DNA of 39,929 nt from Christensenella sp. UBA4636 (lineage in GTDB: Bacteria > Bacillota > Clostridia > Christensenellales > Borkfalkiaceae), in assembly GCA_002405915.1 (NCBI GenBank), contig DHMS01000032.1, positions 6,900 to 46,828 of the forward strand. The letters are read 5' to 3'. Shown piece after piece: positions 26,537-34,199 of the stretch. Positions within the stretch are counted from its first letter, which is position 1. Every line of letters starts with the position of its first letter. Under the pieces are notes generated by a model, which saw nothing but the letters and a program-made list of their open reading frames with translations, was not told where the DNA came from and did not search any database. Position numbers and translations under genes: made by a program.

Positions 26537-27548
26537 TCGAAAACACGATAAAAGCAACTAAAAAGGAAATGAGGCTATGCACGGTTTTTGCCGCGGCGAA
26601 CTTCAAAAAACTTGCGCCCGCGCGGCTAAGGTACGCTTTGCTTTGCGCCCACACCGAAAGCCCGCCGAACGAAATAACGAGCGAGGCAAGGGAAAGTGAA
26701 AGCGCGTCGACCCCGCTTTCCGCAAGCTTTTTGCAGCCGAAAGTACATTCGATTATTCCCGTCAAAAGTCCGTCCGCCTTGTCCGAGCCGAAAACGGGCG
26801 TTAAAATTTTGACGAGCGGATAAAGGACTTTTAAGTCGGCTAAAATATTAGAAAATACATAAAAAATAGTCACGAACCCGCCGAGCGTAAGCACGGAAAC
26901 AACGGCGGAATAGACGGAATCCCCGAGCGAAAGATTAGTTTTAGGCGAAACCTTGACCTTGTTTTCGGACTTTGATTTTACGAAAAACCTAAACGCTACG
27001 CCCGTTAAAAACGACGAAAAAACGTGAACGGCGAAAAGGGTAAGCCCGTAGCCGCCGAACGAAAGCCCCACGCACCCGATTATGAAATTCGGACCCGACG
27101 TGGAAGAAACGACGGCGTAATCGGAAGCTTGCTCGCTCGTAATCGCGCCCGAAAGCTTTAAATCGCTTATTACTCTAACGCCAACGGGGTAGCCGGAAAT
27201 TAGGCTCATGACTCTCGGGTACGCCGAAAGCCCGCCCGTTTTATAGAAAAACTTAGTAAACGGCGAAAAAACATTCGCAAGCTTTTCGGTAAGCCCCGTT
27301 CCCGTTATCAACGACGAAAGAAAGAAAAACGGAAAGAGCGGCGGCAGAACGGACAAAGCCCACAGCTTAACCCCGTCGAATGCGATTTTCGAATACCTTT
27401 TCGCGTTCGCGGCTATAAACGCGGCTATAAGGAAAAGCAAAACCCCGAAAAGTATTTTCGCGCCGTCGCGTAAGCCTTTCCCGGTCAAGCTTAAACTTTT
27501 CCCGCCCGCGCTTAAACTTTTATTTTTACATATACAACGTTCTTGCAT
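26526..27548 (-). CDS. ylbJ: YlbJ-like integral membrane protein (sporulation/nucleoside-recognition family)
   Basis: A 340-residue polytopic membrane protein of the YlbJ/SpoIIM-associated Gate (nucleoside recognition) family, with about eight hydrophobic segments. Recognisable family stretches: LPPLFPFFFLSSLITGTGL, MSLISGYPVGVRVISDL and SSTSGPNFIIGCVGLSFGG. In Bacillus YlbJ is needed for efficient sporulation; its substrate is unknown. The first ~27 residues form a Lys/Ser/Gly-rich extension with an internal repeat (KSLSAGGKSLSL), so the real start could lie slightly downstream; the ATG used here has no clear ribosome site. It is convergent with coaD and divergent from rarA, with only ~31 bases between the two starts. 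Confidence 0.85.
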   Translation of the reverse strand: MQERCICKNKSLSAGGKSLSLTGKGLRDGAKILFGVLLFLIAAFIAANAKRYSKIAFDGVKLWALSVLPPLFPFFFLSSLITGTGLTEKLANVFSPFTKFFYKTGGLSAYPRVMSLISGYPVGVRVISDLKLSGAITSEQASDYAVVSSTSGPNFIIGCVGLSFGGYGLTLFAVHVFSSFLTGVAFRFFVKSKSENKVKVSPKTNLSLGDSVYSAVVSVLTLGGFVTIFYVFSNILADLKVLYPLVKILTPVFGSDKADGLLTGIIECTFGCKKLAESGVDALSLSLASLVISFGGLSVWAQSKAYLSRAGASFLKFAAAKTVHSLISFLVAFIVFSIIL

Positions 27549-27579
27549 AATCTATATATAATTGCAGAGGAATTTTTTT

Positions 27580-28896
27580 ATGAACGATTTATTCGACGTT
27601 TTAAACGAATCCGAACAAGAAAAAACCGCGCCGCTTGCCGACCGCATGCGCCCCGTTACCTTAAAAGAATTTTTAGGGCAAGCGCATATCGCCGAGGAGG
27701 GTTCGCTTCTTCGCCGCGCAATCTCTACGGACAGGCTCGGCAGCTGTATATTCTGGGGACCTCCCGGGTGCGGAAAAACCACGCTTGCAAACATAATAGC
27801 AAACTCCACGGAAGCAAACTTCGTAAAATTGAACGCCGTTTCCGCGGGTGTTGCCGACGTAAAAAAGGTGGCTGACAAGGCGAAAGAGGATTTGAGAATG
27901 TTCAAAAAAAGAACGTATCTTTTCCTCGACGAATGTCACCGCTTTTCAAAGGCGCAGTCCGATTCGCTTTTGCCTTTAATAGAAAACGGAACGATTATCT
28001 TTATCGGCTCAACCACGGAAAACCCGTTCGCCGCAATGACCCCCGCCATAGTGTCGCGTTGCAGGGTTTTCGAACTTAAAAAACTTTCGGACGATATTAT
28101 CGAAAAAGCCCTCTATAACGCGATTAACGACAAAAAACGGGGATTTTCGAACATGGACGTTTCAATCGACGCGGACGCTTGCCGCCACATAGCCGTTATG
28201 GCTGCGGGGGATATGCGGGTAGCGTACAACGCGCTCGAACTTGCCGCGCTCACGACCCCGCCCGATAGTAGCGGCAAAGTGCATATCACGCTTAAAGACG
28301 CCGAACAATCCATTCAGAAAAAGGCTCTTTCTTACGACGAAGATATGTATTACGACTTGCTCAGCGCGTTTTGCAAGTCCTTGCGCGGCAGCAGTCCGGA
28401 CGCGGCTTTGTACTATGCTAACCGCCTTATTTCGGGCGGGTGCGACCCGCTTATCATTGCGCGCCGTTTGATAGTCCACTCCGCCGAGGACGTGGGGCTT
28501 GCCGACCCGCGCGCGCTCGTCGTCGCAACATCCGCACTCACGGCTTTCCAAAATCTCGGCTTGCCGGAGGGGTTGATTCCTTTGAGCGAAGCCATAATTT
28601 ACGTTTGCGAAGCGGAAAAATCAAATTCCGTCGTCATGGCGATGGGCGCGGCGAAAGAAGCCGCCGAAAAGGTTAAGGACGACTTCGTGCCGACAAATCT
28701 ACGCAATACGCCGTATATGAGCAAGGAGCAACTTGCGACCAAAAAACCTTACCTTTACCCGCATGATTACGGCGGTTACGTCAAGCAACAGTATCTGCCG
28801 GATGCGCTCGTCGGCTCGGTTTTCTATCGCCCCGGCAACAACGGTTACGAAACGGAAATAAAAAAGATACGAAAAAAGAAGGGCGTAGACGATTAG
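27580..28896 (+). CDS. rarA: Replication-associated recombination protein RarA (MgsA) AAA+ ATPase
   Basis: Clamp-loader-like AAA+ ATPase that acts at stalled replication forks. The 438-residue protein shows ADRMRPVTLKEFLGQAH, Walker A FWGPPGCGKTTLAN, Walker B LFLDECHRFSKAQ, the sensor-like FIGSTTENPFAAM and the C-terminal tetramerisation region with YLPDALVGSVFYRP. The ATG at 27580 is chosen over a TTG six codons earlier because AGAGG lies 9 bases before the ATG. It is transcribed divergently from ylbJ and is followed by 236 bases that carry the promoter and leader of the next operon. Confidence 0.95.
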   Translation: MNDLFDVLNESEQEKTAPLADRMRPVTLKEFLGQAHIAEEGSLLRRAISTDRLGSCIFWGPPGCGKTTLANIIANSTEANFVKLNAVSAGVADVKKVADKAKEDLRMFKKRTYLFLDECHRFSKAQSDSLLPLIENGTIIFIGSTTENPFAAMTPAIVSRCRVFELKKLSDDIIEKALYNAINDKKRGFSNMDVSIDADACRHIAVMAAGDMRVAYNALELAALTTPPDSSGKVHITLKDAEQSIQKKALSYDEDMYYDLLSAFCKSLRGSSPDAALYYANRLISGGCDPLIIARRLIVHSAEDVGLADPRALVVATSALTAFQNLGLPEGLIPLSEAIIYVCEAEKSNSVVMAMGAAKEAAEKVKDDFVPTNLRNTPYMSKEQLATKKPYLYPHDYGGYVKQQYLPDALVGSVFYRPGNNGYETEIKKIRKKKGVDD

Positions 28897-29026
28897 TCGA
28901 CAGAGAAAACCGTCGAAACTTATCAAAAAAAGCAACTTTTTCGGAGCAAAAGCTCAATTTTTGACATCTAAAAAATGTTTTAAGAAAAACGAAACCCGAT
29001 ATTTCGCCGTTTTGCCGTAAAAAAGG

Positions 29027-29055
29027 TTGAATATCTTGCTTAAATATGCTAAAAT
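29027..29055 (+). promoter_or_regulatory. Promoter of the Wzz/BY-kinase operon
   Basis: TTGAAT (29027-29032) and TAAAAT (29050-29055) with a 17-base spacer; four and five of six consensus bases. The predicted start (~29062) falls at the first base of a 9-bp stem formed by TAGCGATAG (29061-29069) and CTATCGTTA (29098-29106), which encloses the palindrome AAGCCGGCTT (29072-29081). Confidence 0.65.
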
Positions 29056-29132
29056 ATTCGTAGCGATAGAAAAGCCGGCTTGCGTATGACCTTGTTCCTA
29101 TCGTTAGAAAGAAGAAATCCACGGAGAAACCA

Positions 29133-29900
29133 ATGGAAGAAAAGACTAAAAACGAGTACGCCGACGACGGCGTTACGCTCGGCGAGCTTTGGAATATTTT
29201 CGTCAAGCACCTTGCTGCGATAGTGGGCATAACTCTTCTCGTCGCTATTTGCGCGGGCGTTATATCCAAACTCTTTGTGAAAACTCAATACAAAGCTTCG
29301 GCAACGCTTATCATCAACGCCAAGCACCTCTACGAGGAACCGAGCGGGGTTAACGTCAGTTACGACAACGCCGCGATAACTTTCGGCAAAAACGTAATTC
29401 CGGTGCTTTCAAGCACGATTACCGAAACGGACGTCGTTCGCGACGCGGTTAACGAAAAAACTTCGCCCGACAAAAAGATAGAAAAGCTTAAGAAAAATTC
29501 TGTCTCCGTTTCCTATAAGGACGAGAACTTGCTCGTAACCGTAACTTACACGACGCTTACATCAAAGGCACACGCCGCCGCGACGGTCAACGCGATTGCC
29601 GACACAATTATTGACGTTTCGCGCGAAAAAGGCACGGACGGCAACGATGTTTATCCTTTCGCGAACACCGTTTTCATCGTTCAGTATTCGACCGAAGAAA
29701 AAGCTGTTGCGACCAACAAATGGAAAACTTACACGATTATAGCGGCTTTCGTCGCGCTCGTTCTTTCGTATCTCGCGTTCTTTATCGCTTCCCGCCTCGA
29801 CGATACCGTGGAATCGAAAAAGGATATCGAATACGCTACGGGCTTTGACGTTATCGCATACGTGCAGGACGTTTCCGTAAAAGTAAAAGGGAGTAAGTGA
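29133..29900 (+). CDS. Wzz/CapA-like membrane activator of the tyrosine kinase
   Basis: A 255-residue protein with the polysaccharide co-polymerase layout: a short cytoplasmic N-terminus (TLGELWNIFVKH), a first membrane helix at about residues 27-48, an extracytoplasmic alpha/beta domain, and a second helix at about 203-222 followed by a cytoplasmic tail. In Gram-positive bacteria such proteins (CapA, CpsC, EpsA) control chain length and stimulate the separate BY-kinase. The conserved Pro-rich patch before the second membrane helix is not obvious here. GGAG precedes the ATG. The kinase starts one base after the stop codon. Confidence 0.87.
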   Translation: MEEKTKNEYADDGVTLGELWNIFVKHLAAIVGITLLVAICAGVISKLFVKTQYKASATLIINAKHLYEEPSGVNVSYDNAAITFGKNVIPVLSSTITETDVVRDAVNEKTSPDKKIEKLKKNSVSVSYKDENLLVTVTYTTLTSKAHAAATVNAIADTIIDVSREKGTDGNDVYPFANTVFIVQYSTEEKAVATNKWKTYTIIAAFVALVLSYLAFFIASRLDDTVESKKDIEYATGFDVIAYVQDVSVKVKGSK

Positions 29901-29901
29901 T

Positions 29902-30642
29902 ATGAGCTGCAATTTTTTCAAACGCCTTTTCGGCATTAAAAAACGTTCCAAAAAGATAGTAAGAAAAGACGAGATCGTCGTCAAAAAAGACGAAATGTCC
30001 TCTATAAACGAGTGTTACAATACCTTAAAGGACAATATTTTGTTTATGTCCGGCGAAAATAAGCCGCAGGTTATCCAGATAGAATCGGCGGTAGAGGGCG
30101 AGGGCAAAACCACCGTTTGCACAAACCTTGCGGTTTCGCTTTCGTTCAACGAAAAAAAAGTTCTCGTTATCGACCTTGACTTCCGCCGTCCGCGCGTAAA
30201 TAGATTCTTCGCGCTCTCTAACGACATAGGTTTGGTCGATTACATGTCCGATAAAGTAACGCTCGAAGAAATAATAAAACACACCGAATACTCGGGGCTT
30301 GACATAATCACGAGAGGTTCGGAAATCTTCAACCCGTCGCTCCTTTTAACGAGCGAAAAATTTGCAAAACTCATCGCCGCTTTGAGAGAAAAGTACGATT
30401 ACATTTTCCTCGATTCCGCGCCCGTTTTGCAAGTTTCCGAATACATACACATCTCCAAAGTTTCGGACGGAGTGTTGTTTGTCGTAGCTTACGGCAAAGC
30501 TCAGAAGAAGGAAATACGCGAAGCTTCCGAACTTTTAAAGAAGAGCGGCGCGCGCGTTTTGGGCAGCGTAATGAACTTCTACGACGTTCGCTCCGGCGGG
30601 TATTACGGTAATAAATACTATTATTACGGAGAACAAAAATAA
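29902..30642 (+). CDS. BY-kinase (CpsD/CapB-like protein-tyrosine kinase)
   Basis: Cytoplasmic bacterial tyrosine kinase of 246 residues that works with the preceding membrane protein. Walker A is ESAVEGEGKTTVCTNLA (61-77), Walker A' is VLVIDLDFRRPRVNRFF (88-103), and the Walker B-like strand is YIFLDSAPVL. The C-terminal tyrosine cluster GGYYGNKYYYYGEQK (232-246) is the usual autophosphorylation tail. The N-terminal ~35 residues are basic. GGGAG precedes the ATG. Neighbours are the activator upstream and the phosphatase directly downstream, which forms a complete phosphoregulatory trio. Confidence 0.93.
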   Translation: MSCNFFKRLFGIKKRSKKIVRKDEIVVKKDEMSSINECYNTLKDNILFMSGENKPQVIQIESAVEGEGKTTVCTNLAVSLSFNEKKVLVIDLDFRRPRVNRFFALSNDIGLVDYMSDKVTLEEIIKHTEYSGLDIITRGSEIFNPSLLLTSEKFAKLIAALREKYDYIFLDSAPVLQVSEYIHISKVSDGVLFVVAYGKAQKKEIREASELLKKSGARVLGSVMNFYDVRSGGYYGNKYYYYGEQK

Positions 30643-30644
30643 TT

Positions 30645-31325
30645 ATGACGGATATTCATGCTCACGTCGTGCCGACGGTTGACGACGGCAGTAAAAGCCT
30701 TGAAGATTCTCTTTCGCTTTTGAAAAAGGCGGAAAAGGAGGGGATAAACCGTATGGTTTGTACCCCGCATTTCAGGCGAGGCGTTTACGAAGCGACGAGG
30801 GCGAATATCGAAAAAGCATTCAACACCCTCGTCGAAAACAATCCGACGGGGGTTGAACTTTTTTTAGGCAGAGAAATCACGATTGACAAGGGTGTGTATA
30901 AAGCTTTAAAGGACGGCGAACTTTCGACCATGGCGGGCGGCAAGTATGTTTTGTGCGAATACCCGTATACAAAGTTTTTCGATATCGCAGGCTCCGTGTA
31001 CGAGCTTAAACTTGCGGGCTTTAAGCCGATAATCGCGCATATAGAGCGTTACGAATACCTTTCCGCGGACGACGTTGCCGACATTCGTTCTTTGTCTGCC
31101 GTAATCCAGGCGAACGCTTCATCGTTTTTCGCTTCTCCTTTCGCTTCCCATCGTCGCCGTGCGTACAACTATCTTGAAAACGACTTTGTGGACGTTGTTT
31201 CGAGCGACATTCACGTAACGCGCGAATATAATATGAAGAGAGCAAGGGATTTTATCAAAAAAAGATACGGAGAGGAGAAAGCCGAAAAGCTTTTCAAGAC
31301 GAACGCCGATAAAATTTTGCTGTAA
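30645..31325 (+). CDS. PHP-family protein-tyrosine phosphatase (CpsB/CapC/YwqE-like)
   Basis: Manganese-dependent phosphatase of 226 residues that dephosphorylates the BY-kinase tail. The first PHP motif DIHAHVVPTVDDG is at residues 3-15, followed by VCTPHF, LGREIT, IAHIERYEYL and SSDIHVTREY, which supply the metal-binding His and Asp residues. It starts two bases after the kinase stop codon with GGAG upstream, so all three genes form one operon closed by a strong terminator. No glycosyltransferase, flippase or polymerase gene follows. Confidence 0.94.
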   Translation: MTDIHAHVVPTVDDGSKSLEDSLSLLKKAEKEGINRMVCTPHFRRGVYEATRANIEKAFNTLVENNPTGVELFLGREITIDKGVYKALKDGELSTMAGGKYVLCEYPYTKFFDIAGSVYELKLAGFKPIIAHIERYEYLSADDVADIRSLSAVIQANASSFFASPFASHRRRAYNYLENDFVDVVSSDIHVTREYNMKRARDFIKKRYGEEKAEKLFKTNADKILL

Positions 31326-31327
31326 AA

Positions 31328-31349
31328 AAGAGCGCGTTTGCGCTCTTTT
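31328..31349 (+). terminator. Intrinsic terminator closing the BY-kinase operon
   Basis: GAGCGC (31330-31335), loop GTTT, GCGCTC (31340-31345), then TTTT; an A-run precedes it, so it may work on both strands. It is 5 bases after the stop codon. Confidence 0.9.
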
Positions 31350-31512
31350 CGCTAATTAAATATTAGTGATGACGAATGTAATCCCTATTTTTCAAAAAAT
31401 AAAGTCTGCGTTTAGGTAAACTTTAGTTTTAGGTCGCATAATAACGCTCGTAAAGAGGTTGAAGCGGAATAAGACAGAAGTTGCAGCAAAAGCCGATTAC
31501 GTTTAATAATCT
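31350..31512. other. Intergenic stretch, nothing recognised
   Basis: No open frame, repeat or promoter with good boxes was seen between the BY-kinase terminator and the 3' end of sepF. No strong terminator for the yggS-sepF transcript was found other than the possibly bidirectional hairpin at 31328-31349. Confidence 0.5.
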
Positions 31513-31857
31513 TTAAAACCTCGGCGCGGCGTCGTCCGTGTTGGGCGTGAACACGAAAACTTCGTTCACGATAGGTTGCCAGCTACCCTTCAAGGCGTAA
31601 GTCGCGCCCGCTAAAATATCGAGTACGCGAACGGCGGTGGACTCTTTGAGTTCGGTGCAGTAAACGATAACCGAACGCCCGAGCCTTAACGCGTCGATAA
31701 TGGGGTAAAGGTCGGCAAAACTTCTCGGATAATACCTGTCAAAAGTTCCCGCAACCGTCGAGGACTTAGGCATTTCCGACATGTTGAACGGCTTCGGCGC
31801 TTCCTTTTTAGATTTTCTTTCGCTTTCGGGCTTAATAAAGCTATCGAATACTCCCAT
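31513..31857 (-). CDS. sepF: Cell division protein SepF
   Basis: A 114-residue FtsZ-binding protein that helps build the division septum. The N-terminus MGVFDSFIKPESER is a short amphipathic stretch, followed by a Lys/Pro-rich linker. The SepF fold (about residues 40-110) is clear: RSFADLYPIIDALRLGRSVI, then ESTAVRVLDILAGATYALKG and NEVFVFTP. AAAGGAG lies before the ATG. It is 19 bases downstream of yggS on the same strand, the ylmE-ylmF arrangement known in Bacillus. It is somewhat shorter than Bacillus SepF because of a reduced linker. Confidence 0.95.
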   Translation of the reverse strand: MGVFDSFIKPESERKSKKEAPKPFNMSEMPKSSTVAGTFDRYYPRSFADLYPIIDALRLGRSVIVYCTELKESTAVRVLDILAGATYALKGSWQPIVNEVFVFTPNTDDAAPRF

Positions 31858-31876
31858 GGTAAAAACTCCTTTTTCG

Positions 31877-32563
31877 TTAGTTCTTTAAAGAATAATCTCT
31901 CTTTCCGAATATCGCTTCGCCGAGGCGAACGCAGTTACTTCCGCATTTTACAGCGATTTCGTAATCGTGCGACATTCCCATCGAAAGAATAGAAACGCCG
32001 TCAAATTCACTCTTAATTATATCATATAAGCGGCGCGTTTGCAAACATTTTTCTTGCGTTATCTCAAAACTTGATTTTGGCAGCACCGTCATCAAACCCT
32101 TAACGCGCAAATTTTCAAGCGTCCGCGCGGTAGCGAAAAGCTCTTTCGCTTCCTTAAAGCTAACGCCGCCTTTCTCCGCTTCGCCTTGGTTTACTTCGAT
32201 TAAAATATCGGTCGTAACGTCCGAACGCTTAGAAAATGCAGAAATTTCCTCGGCAAGGCGCAAACTGTCAACGGACTCGATGAGCGAACATTTGCCGACA
32301 AGGTATTTTATCTTGTTCGTTTGCAGTCTACCGTAAAACCGATAGTCAAGCCCCATAAAAAACGGGTACTTATCGCGGAATTCCTGCGCTTTGTTCTCGC
32401 CGAAAACGCTAATCCCCGCATTCAAAGCGCGGCGTATCTCTTCAACCGTCCGCGTTTTGGTGGCGGCGGCTACGGTGATTTGTTCGCCGTAAGAGTTTAG
32501 CTTAGGGATAGCGGACAAAAGCTTTTTAACGTTGTTTTCTATAAACAAATTATCTTCTTTCAT
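31877..32563 (-). CDS. yggS: YggS/YlmE-family pyridoxal phosphate homeostasis protein
   Basis: A 228-residue PLP-binding TIM-barrel protein that buffers cellular pyridoxal phosphate. The PLP lysine is Lys36 in TVAAATKTRTVEEIRRAL. Other family stretches: GISVFGENKAQEFRDKY, FYGRLQTNKIKYLV, SVDSLRLAEEIS, LIEVNQGEAEKGG, and the final LSMGMSHDYEIAVKCGSNCVRLGEAIFG. The ATG at 32563 gives the normal family length. There is no Shine-Dalgarno sequence, and the predicted transcription start coincides with or is one base before the ATG, so the message appears leaderless. It is the first gene of a yggS-sepF operon. Confidence 0.95.
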   Translation of the reverse strand: MKEDNLFIENNVKKLLSAIPKLNSYGEQITVAAATKTRTVEEIRRALNAGISVFGENKAQEFRDKYPFFMGLDYRFYGRLQTNKIKYLVGKCSLIESVDSLRLAEEISAFSKRSDVTTDILIEVNQGEAEKGGVSFKEAKELFATARTLENLRVKGLMTVLPKSSFEITQEKCLQTRRLYDIIKSEFDGVSILSMGMSHDYEIAVKCGSNCVRLGEAIFGKRDYSLKN

Positions 32564-32570
32564 ATAAAAA

Positions 32571-32600
32571 AGTATAATCCCGAACCTTAAAGTTTGTCAA
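32571..32600 (-). promoter_or_regulatory. Promoter of yggS-sepF, predicted leaderless start
   Basis: On the minus strand TTGACA (complement of 32595-32600) and TATACT (complement of 32571-32576) are 18 bases apart. Only seven bases separate the -10 box from the yggS ATG, so transcription should begin at about 32563-32564. Confidence 0.8.
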
Positions 32601-32663
32601 CTTTTCGGAACGGAAAAAATAAAAATAAAAGCAAAAAAGGTTTCAACCTTTAAAGGAGCGATT

Positions 32664-34028
32664 ATGAAGAAAAAATATTTCGTTTTAACGGTAATCATGG
32701 CTCTCGTCGTCGCGATGAGTTTGACCTTTTCGGCATGCACATTAAGCGGGCTTTCCGCTTACGACATCGCCGTGAGAAACGGGTTTACCGGCACCGAGCA
32801 AGAGTGGCTTGCAAGCCTGAAAGGCTCCAACGGCAAGGACGGCGAAAACTTCAACGCGGGTTACACCGCTTACGAGCTTTATCAAGAAATGGTCGAAAAC
32901 GGCTCGTATACCGGCAGTTTTTCCGATTTCGTCAAAGAATACTTCGGTTCTACGGACAGTGAAGTCGTTGCGAACAACACGCTTTTCTCCGTTGTGGATG
33001 TTGCCGCAACCTTTACGGTGAGAACGAGTTCCGGCGGCGGATTTTGGGGCGGAAACACTACCACGAGCAAGTCTGTTTCTTACGGTACGGGCGTTTTCTA
33101 CTCGGTCGATAAGGAAAACGGCGACGCGCTTATCATGACTAACTTCCACGTCGTTTACAATTCTTCGGAAGTTAAGTCCGACAAGATTGCCGAAACGATT
33201 AAAGTTTACATTTACGGTCAACAGAGCGATTCTTACGCAATCGATTGCGAATACGTCGGCGGAACTTCCACTTACGATATCGCGCTTTTAAAGGTGAGCG
33301 GAAGCGACGTTATCAAAAATTCGTCCGTCAAAGCTGTAAGTTTTGCCGATTCCGACGAAGCGAGCGTGGGCGAAACGGTTTATGCCGTCGGCAATTCGAG
33401 GGCTAACGGCATATCGCTTACAAGCGGCGTTTTGTCGGTAGACAGCGAATATATTTCGATGAACGACCCGCGCGGCAACGAAACGACTTACCGCGTAATG
33501 CGTTTCGACGCGGCTATCAACTCCGGCAACTCGGGCGGCGGTTTGTTCGATGCGGAAGGCAAACTTCTCGGCATAGTTAATGCAAAAAATATCGAAGACA
33601 ATACCGAAGGCATGTATTACGCGCTTCCGTCCGCTCAGGTTGAGCCGGTCGTTGAAAACATAATCGAATACTGCCTCGGCTCGTCGAATACGACCTTCAA
33701 AAAACCGCTTATCGGCGTTCAGGTCAAATCCAATTCCTCTTCCGCCGTTTTAGACAGCGAAACGGGGCTTTTGAAAATTGTCGAAGAAGTGGAAATCGCG
33801 GCGATAACTTCCGGCTCTGCAGCCGACGGCAAACTCAAAGTCGGCGACAAAATTATCTCCGTCGCGGTGAACGGCGTTGAAAAACAAGTCACAAGAAGCT
33901 TTGTCCTCATAGACACCGTTATGGGCGCAAAGGCGGGCGACGTCGTTACGACGAAAGTTTTGCGCAACGGCGAAACGGTTTCCGTCGATATCACCATCAC
34001 TTCCGACTGCTTAACCGAGGTCGCATAA
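32664..34028 (+). CDS. Lipoprotein HtrA/DegP-type serine protease with PDZ domain
   Basis: A 454-residue extracytoplasmic protease. The signal peptide ends in the lipobox LTFSAC, so Cys25 would be lipid-anchored. Residues ~31-60 (SAYDIAVRNGFTGTEQEWL, then SLKGSNGKDG) form a short module often placed before repetitive regions in surface proteins. The trypsin-like domain has the triad His162 (TNFHVVYN), Asp205 (TYDIALLKV) and Ser290 (NSGNSGGGLFD). A PDZ domain occupies about residues 345-450 (SGSAADGKLKVGDKIISVAV). A good AAAGGAG site precedes the ATG, and an AAAGGT/ACCTTT hairpin (32636-32651) lies just upstream of it. Unlike typical HtrA it is anchored by lipid rather than by a membrane helix. 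It probably works in envelope quality control. Confidence 0.93.
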   Translation: MKKKYFVLTVIMALVVAMSLTFSACTLSGLSAYDIAVRNGFTGTEQEWLASLKGSNGKDGENFNAGYTAYELYQEMVENGSYTGSFSDFVKEYFGSTDSEVVANNTLFSVVDVAATFTVRTSSGGGFWGGNTTTSKSVSYGTGVFYSVDKENGDALIMTNFHVVYNSSEVKSDKIAETIKVYIYGQQSDSYAIDCEYVGGTSTYDIALLKVSGSDVIKNSSVKAVSFADSDEASVGETVYAVGNSRANGISLTSGVLSVDSEYISMNDPRGNETTYRVMRFDAAINSGNSGGGLFDAEGKLLGIVNAKNIEDNTEGMYYALPSAQVEPVVENIIEYCLGSSNTTFKKPLIGVQVKSNSSSAVLDSETGLLKIVEEVEIAAITSGSAADGKLKVGDKIISVAVNGVEKQVTRSFVLIDTVMGAKAGDVVTTKVLRNGETVSVDITITSDCLTEVA

Positions 34029-34100
34029 AAAGCAAAAATTTGCCTTGCGAAAAGCGTGCGAAAAACGTTTGTAAATTGTGCGCAAACCGTGCGCAAAATT

Positions 34101-34138
34101 AAAAGGAACTCTCTTGTTACTGAGAATTCCTTTTTTTT
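34101..34138 (+). terminator. Terminator after the HtrA-like gene; left member of a terminator pair
   Basis: AAAAGGAACTCTC (34101-34113) pairs with GAGAATTCCTTTT (34122-34134), one mismatch, and runs into eight T residues. The sequence is nearly repeated at 35138-35178 on the other side of the KilA-N gene. Confidence 0.88.
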
Positions 34139-34199
34139 GTTTTGCTCTAAAGGCAAAACTGCCGATTGAACTTGTGAAAACGTTGATATTTTACGAAAA

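Noticed and set aside
26569..26823. 84-codon plus-strand frame opposite ylbJ
   Set aside because: Antisense to a membrane protein with recognisable family motifs; no ribosome site.
27549..27579. Divergent promoter pair in the ylbJ-rarA gap
   Set aside because: TATATATAAT gives -10-like boxes on both strands, but no -35 at a proper distance was found on either side.
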